IMG/VR virus record: IMGVR_UViG_3300008469_000017
Span: 1 to 25,673 of that record
Reading direction: 5' to 3' (one strand)
Source of the DNA: a virus
Length of the DNA stretch: 25,673 bases
Part shown: positions 22,185 to 25,673 of the stretch, in pieces
Numbering within the stretch: the stretch's first letter is position 1
Layout of the letters: every line of letters begins with the position of its first letter
The notes under the pieces: generated by a model
Database searches by the model: none
What the model saw: only the letters and a program-made list of their open reading frames with translations
Told to the model about the DNA's origin: nothing
Translations under genes and position numbers: made by a program

Positions 22185-24617
22185 ATGACTAAAGAAACTT
22201 TCAGAAGAATAGAATACAGTGATGAAACTAAGTTTCTTAAAACAAATGATAGAATTGAACTTAAAAAATATTCAGATGATTTAATATTTTTAGCTAATTA
22301 CAATGGAACATTAGATGCTCAATATACAACAGGAGAACCAACTCCTACTTTAATAGGAGCTCCAGAAATAGCAGATTTTGATTCTTTTGGATTAACTCAG
22401 CATTGTAATCTTAAAGGTTCTATTGTCTATGGATATGAGGGATTTACTAATTTAAAAGAAGAAGGAATGATTTCCTTTAGATTAAGCTCAGGATTTGATA
22501 ATGCATATGGAGAACAAAAATTTGTTAATGAAGATCCAGGAGTTGTTTCTGCTACTACAGATTATAATTTTAAACTATCAGTTGGTGGAGTTTCTAAAGG
22601 AAGTTTTACAATATCTCTTGATGCTGGAGCAACAAAAGCAGATGTTTATAATGCTTTAACAATTGCAATTGAATCAGAAGCAAATGTTGTATATGATAAT
22701 TTAAAAATTAAAGTTATATCAAAAGTATTAGGGCAATCAGTTGAATTATTTGAACCTGACTCTGGAGAATCTTTAATAACATTAATGGGTGGAGTAGAAG
22801 AAGCAGTTGTCCCAAATGCTCCAACAGTAGATATAGATTTCTTTAAATTAGCACCATCAGGCAATTTAAACAATGCAATAATTTTAACACATAATACAGA
22901 TAGCCATATATTAATAAAAATGTATGATAGCTCTGGTAATTTAATAGTAGATGAAGATGCAGGAATTTGGTCTAATAGCTCAATTGAATATTATGAATTT
23001 GAATTGTCTTGGAATGAAAGCATAGGACAATTATTTATTTCTGGCAAATTGAAACATTTATTTCTTACAGGATTTACAAGAACAAATTCATCAAATGAAT
23101 TAATTCTTCAAGGAATTGATGCAACTGATTTTCATAAAATAGACGAAGTAATATTAAAAAATACTTTTGGTCATACTAAAAATTATACTCCAACAACTAT
23201 TCCATTAACTCCATATGATACAAAAAATCCATATATAGACATTTTCTTTGGTGATGGATTTAAAGAAAATGAAGTAACAGACTTAACTATAAAATCTTCT
23301 ATTGGAACAAACTTTATTGTAAAAATAGGAAATACTTGGTATTATTATTTTTCAGGTTCTTGGAGAGCTTCTGATGGAACATTCTTACAATCTACTTCAA
23401 CTGATATATTTGAAACTCAATTCCCTAATTTGTTTTTTAATGAGAATTATGATTTAGATGTAAGAGTATTCTTTCATACAGATGGTTATGAAAATGTATG
23501 GATAGATGAATTTTCTATTATAACAGAAATAGGAAATGAAGCAGCAGCTTATATAACAGGAACAGTTTCTTTATCTGGAACTGTTGATTTATCAACAGAT
23601 AATTCTGTTGAAATAACAACTAATTATGGAAGTGTAGTAGTAGATGTCTCAAGCGCAGCAGTAGATACTTCTGCTGTCACACTTGATGAAATTAAACAAT
23701 CTATAAATGATGCTAATATTACGGGGCTTGCTCCTGCTTCTGATGATGGAAATGGACGTTTAGTATTATTAAGTTCAAATACTGGAAATGATGCTATGGT
23801 TTCAATTGATCATGCTGATTCAAATGATGCCTTATATTTAATATGGGATACTGAAGGTTCTACAGATTTAGGTGCTGATTCAGAAATAATAAGCGAATTT
23901 TCAGATTATTCTGTATTATATAGTTATATAAGAAGTTCATTAGGAGCTCCATTGGTTCCAGTTGAATTAACAGATGAACAAATAGATAATTGTATAGCAT
24001 CTGCTGTATATCATTATAATAAATGGAGAAATTTTTCAGAAGATATAGAAATGATAAATCTTACAGGCTCTGCTTCTGCTGGTTATGATTTACCTCCTAT
24101 GGTAGGTGGCGCAGATAATATTACAGAAATCGTTTTAGCTCCAAGATATCCACTTGCATATTATAATGGTAGAAGTGATTTAATGGCAAATATTTATATT
24201 CAAGCAATATATGATAGCACAGGAATTATGGCAAATGCTGCTGATTATCATATCGCTTTAGTCGCAACAAAAGGCGTGAATATGATATTGAATACAGAAA
24301 TAACATGGGAATTTTTAAATGGAAAATTATTTTTATATCCAACACCTCCTTCTTCATTAAAGGTAGGAATTAAATATAAAGCAGCTTTAACTTTAAGCGA
24401 AATAGTTAATAATCAACAAATTAAAGATTTTACTTTAGCTGAAGCAAAAATTGTATTAGGTGGAATTCGTAGCACATTTGGAAACTCGGTTCCTGGGGGT
24501 GACGGTATGTTGCAGCTTAATGGTAGTGAATTAATAGCAGCTGGAAAAGAAGAGAAGGAAGCTTTAAAAGCAAATTGGAAATCAAGCACAAATGTTTATG
24601 AGTTTCTGATAGGATAA
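22185..24617 (+). CDS. Large neck/head-completion protein (gp13-like C-terminus) with lectin-like and flagellin-like N-terminal modules
   Basis: The C-terminal ~240 residues (about 568-810) look like the T4 gp13 neck family: a YSYIRSSLGAPLVPVELTDEQIDNCIASAVYHYNKW start, then a beta domain ending ...SLKVGIKYKAALTL and a helical end. Family members such as T4 gp13 are about 310 residues. The other ~565 residues are extra: a concanavalin/LamG-like fold (about 25-310; LIFLANYNGTLDAQYT and the SSIEYYEFELSWNESIGQLFISG strand pair) interrupted by a module at about 120-210, and a second similar module at about 455-560 (SVVVDVSS...GRLVLLSSNTGNDAMV). These modules recall the beta-rich repeats of flagellar and phage fibre proteins. 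AAGGA precedes the ATG. The fusion may build a neck appendage, and the module borders are estimated by eye. Confidence 0.78.
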   Translation: MTKETFRRIEYSDETKFLKTNDRIELKKYSDDLIFLANYNGTLDAQYTTGEPTPTLIGAPEIADFDSFGLTQHCNLKGSIVYGYEGFTNLKEEGMISFRLSSGFDNAYGEQKFVNEDPGVVSATTDYNFKLSVGGVSKGSFTISLDAGATKADVYNALTIAIESEANVVYDNLKIKVISKVLGQSVELFEPDSGESLITLMGGVEEAVVPNAPTVDIDFFKLAPSGNLNNAIILTHNTDSHILIKMYDSSGNLIVDEDAGIWSNSSIEYYEFELSWNESIGQLFISGKLKHLFLTGFTRTNSSNELILQGIDATDFHKIDEVILKNTFGHTKNYTPTTIPLTPYDTKNPYIDIFFGDGFKENEVTDLTIKSSIGTNFIVKIGNTWYYYFSGSWRASDGTFLQSTSTDIFETQFPNLFFNENYDLDVRVFFHTDGYENVWIDEFSIITEIGNEAAAYITGTVSLSGTVDLSTDNSVEITTNYGSVVVDVSSAAVDTSAVTLDEIKQSINDANITGLAPASDDGNGRLVLLSSNTGNDAMVSIDHADSNDALYLIWDTEGSTDLGADSEIISEFSDYSVLYSYIRSSLGAPLVPVELTDEQIDNCIASAVYHYNKWRNFSEDIEMINLTGSASAGYDLPPMVGGADNITEIVLAPRYPLAYYNGRSDLMANIYIQAIYDSTGIMANAADYHIALVATKGVNMILNTEITWEFLNGKLFLYPTPPSSLKVGIKYKAALTLSEIVNNQQIKDFTLAEAKIVLGGIRSTFGNSVPGGDGMLQLNGSELIAAGKEEKEALKANWKSSTNVYEFLIG

Positions 24618-24620
24618 ATT

Positions 24621-25202
24621 ATGGAATATTATATTTATGAATTAATAGACCCAAGAAACTCTATTCCTTTTTATATAGGTAAAGGATCTAAAAAAAGAGC
24701 ACAATCACATTTTTGGCCATCTTCTAAAGGAGAAAATCCATATAAAGATAATAAAATAAACAAATTAATATCTTTAGGGTATAATAGAAAAGATATAATA
24801 AAATATCTTTTCACAAGTAATGATGAGAATAAAATATTAAAGATAGAAGAATATTTAATAGATATTAATATGAAAGATTTAACAAACATGATAAGAGGAG
24901 GAACTCAACCGCCTAAAAGATATGGAAAAGATAATAATTTTTATGGTGGAGTTTCTAAAGAAATTTCAAAAAAATCTTATATATCATTGATGAAAACAAT
25001 TAACAGCAAAACTCCAGAACAGCGCTCGAAAGAAACTGGAGGTAAACCTTTTATAGCAATATCTCCAGATGGTATTGAATATAAAGGATTTAATCAAATT
25101 GAGTTTGGAAAAAAATACAATTTATCTGCGAAAAGTATTAATTCTTGTTTAAAAGGTAAAAGGAAACATCATAAGGGTTGGACTTTTAAATTTATAGGAT
25201 AA
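24621..25202 (+). CDS. GIY-YIG homing endonuclease with NUMOD-type DNA-binding tail
   Basis: A freestanding SegA-like mobile nuclease, 193 residues. The N-terminal nuclease has YYIYELIDPRNSIPFYIGKG (the GIY-YIG signature as YIYEL/FYIGKG) and KKRAQSHFW, with the catalytic glutamate probably in IEEYLIDI near residue 75. The C-terminal part has a modular DNA-binding repeat: KPFIAISPDGIEYKGFN followed by LSAKSINSCLKGKRKHHKGWTF, a NUMOD-plus-helix unit. AGGA precedes the ATG at 24621, three bases after the neck gene's stop, so it is read in the same transcript. It sits between two head genes, as expected for a homing gene. Confidence 0.88.
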   Translation: MEYYIYELIDPRNSIPFYIGKGSKKRAQSHFWPSSKGENPYKDNKINKLISLGYNRKDIIKYLFTSNDENKILKIEEYLIDINMKDLTNMIRGGTQPPKRYGKDNNFYGGVSKEISKKSYISLMKTINSKTPEQRSKETGGKPFIAISPDGIEYKGFNQIEFGKKYNLSAKSINSCLKGKRKHHKGWTFKFIG

Positions 25203-25253
25203 ATTATTAAATCTATAATGTAAAGATATATAGTAAGTATAAAAGGAAATAAT

Positions 25254-25673
25254 ATGAAGAGTTTTAAAGAATATGTTGAATTAAGAGAAGAAAAAGCTTA
25301 TGCAGAACAAATGCTTAATGAAGATCCAATTACTTTAGCAGCAGCTATTATTGGATATGCTGGAGCTGGTCTCCTTTTAGGATGGGCAGGAGCAATAATT
25401 TTATCAGGATATACAAAATTAGCAAGTAAATTTATATCTGGTGTAAAAAGGTCTTATAGAAGACTTTTTAAAAAGAATAAAAGCACTGGAGATATTACTA
25501 AAACAATAGTTGATTTAAAAAAAGATCCAAAAGTAAAAATACAGCAAAATAATATTAGAGATGAAGATAAAAAGTATCAAAGTGAATTTCAAGATATAGT
25601 TAAATCTATTGCTGATAAAAATGCTGATATAACTAAAGCAAGTTTAAAATCAATTAAACTTAATTCAAAAATC
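25254..25673 (+). CDS. Small protein with head-targeting-like leader and hydrophobic segment, 3' partial
   Basis: Open to the window end (140 codons seen). ATG at 25254 follows AAGGA and a leader with GTAAAGATA (25220-25228). The start MKSFKEYVELREEKAYAEQMLNEDP recalls the leaders of T4 internal head proteins (such as IPIII), with gp21-type sites LRE12 and LNE23. Next comes a Gly/Ala/Ile hydrophobic stretch (about residues 27-52, AAAIIGYAGAGLLLGWAGAII), a basic patch (KRSYRRLFKKNK) and a charged helical part. The same plan occurs at 12579. Function unknown; a head-packaged or ejected membrane-interacting protein is a reasonable guess. Confidence 0.65.
   Translation, partial: MKSFKEYVELREEKAYAEQMLNEDPITLAAAIIGYAGAGLLLGWAGAIILSGYTKLASKFISGVKRSYRRLFKKNKSTGDITKTIVDLKKDPKVKIQQNNIRDEDKKYQSEFQDIVKSIADKNADITKASLKSIKLNSKI

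Noticed and set aside
22646-22873. Minus-strand open frame in the neck gene
   Set aside because: Shadow of a clear long gene; no ribosome site.
1-25673. Recoding of a stop codon, as in some large gut phages
   Set aside because: TGA, TAA and TAG all end genes at sensible places (terL, MoxR, VWA and thyX end with TGA; the 2124 gene with TAG), and conserved genes contain no in-frame stops.
1-25673. tRNA genes, rRNA or insertion sequences
   Set aside because: No cloverleaf-like sequence, terminal inverted repeats or transposase was seen; nearly all of the window is protein-coding.

Overview
This window is a piece of the genome of a large, strongly AT-rich, tailed double-stranded DNA phage with a T4-like (contractile-tail) head morphogenesis cluster. 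The evidence is a run of recognisable T4-type head genes in T4 order: large terminase (gp17-like), portal (gp20-like), core-type proteins, prohead protease (gp21-like), scaffold (gp22-like) and major capsid protein (gp23-like). A gp13-like neck protein follows further downstream. Codon use is A/T-biased throughout and TGA is used as a normal stop (terminase, MoxR, VWA and thyX genes), so the standard bacterial code applies. The host cannot be named from this sequence; a low-GC bacterium is likely.

Layout. (a) 1-11087, plus strand: head genes. The terminase enters the window inside an in-frame intein with a LAGLIDADG endonuclease, placed exactly at the TPNG motif of the ATPase. The block ends after the capsid gene with a clear intrinsic terminator (11106-11135). 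(b) 11137-13079, plus strand: a VSR-like (EDxHD-type) freestanding homing endonuclease with its own sigma70-like promoter, then a small possibly head-packaged protein. (c) 13076-21951, minus strand: an early or middle-type block with a M23 peptidase, a MoxR-like AAA+ ATPase, a helix-turn-helix protein, two unknown proteins, thyX, a VWA protein with an HExxH site, three small proteins, a second AAA+ ATPase of the BCS1/FtsH type and two more small proteins. Three almost identical 29-bp consensus sigma70 promoters drive this block, one ahead of each of the M23, MoxR and VWA genes. (d) 21952-22184: the only sizeable intergenic region (233 bp), rich in palindromes and inverted repeats. (e) 22185-25673, plus strand: a very large neck protein with lectin-like and flagellin-like N-terminal modules, a GIY-YIG homing endonuclease, and the start of another small possibly head-packaged protein.

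How it fits together. Plus-strand genes build the DNA-filled head, and the minus-strand genes look like host-takeover or metabolism genes read by the host RNA polymerase. Three homing nucleases (an intein, a VSR-like enzyme and a GIY-YIG enzyme) sit inside or between conserved virion genes. The most interesting candidates are the MoxR/VWA-HExxH/AAA module, the 30-bp promoter family shared with the homing endonuclease, hairpins that seem to mask ribosome binding sites next to late-promoter-like sequences, the palindrome cluster, and the neck/lectin fusion.
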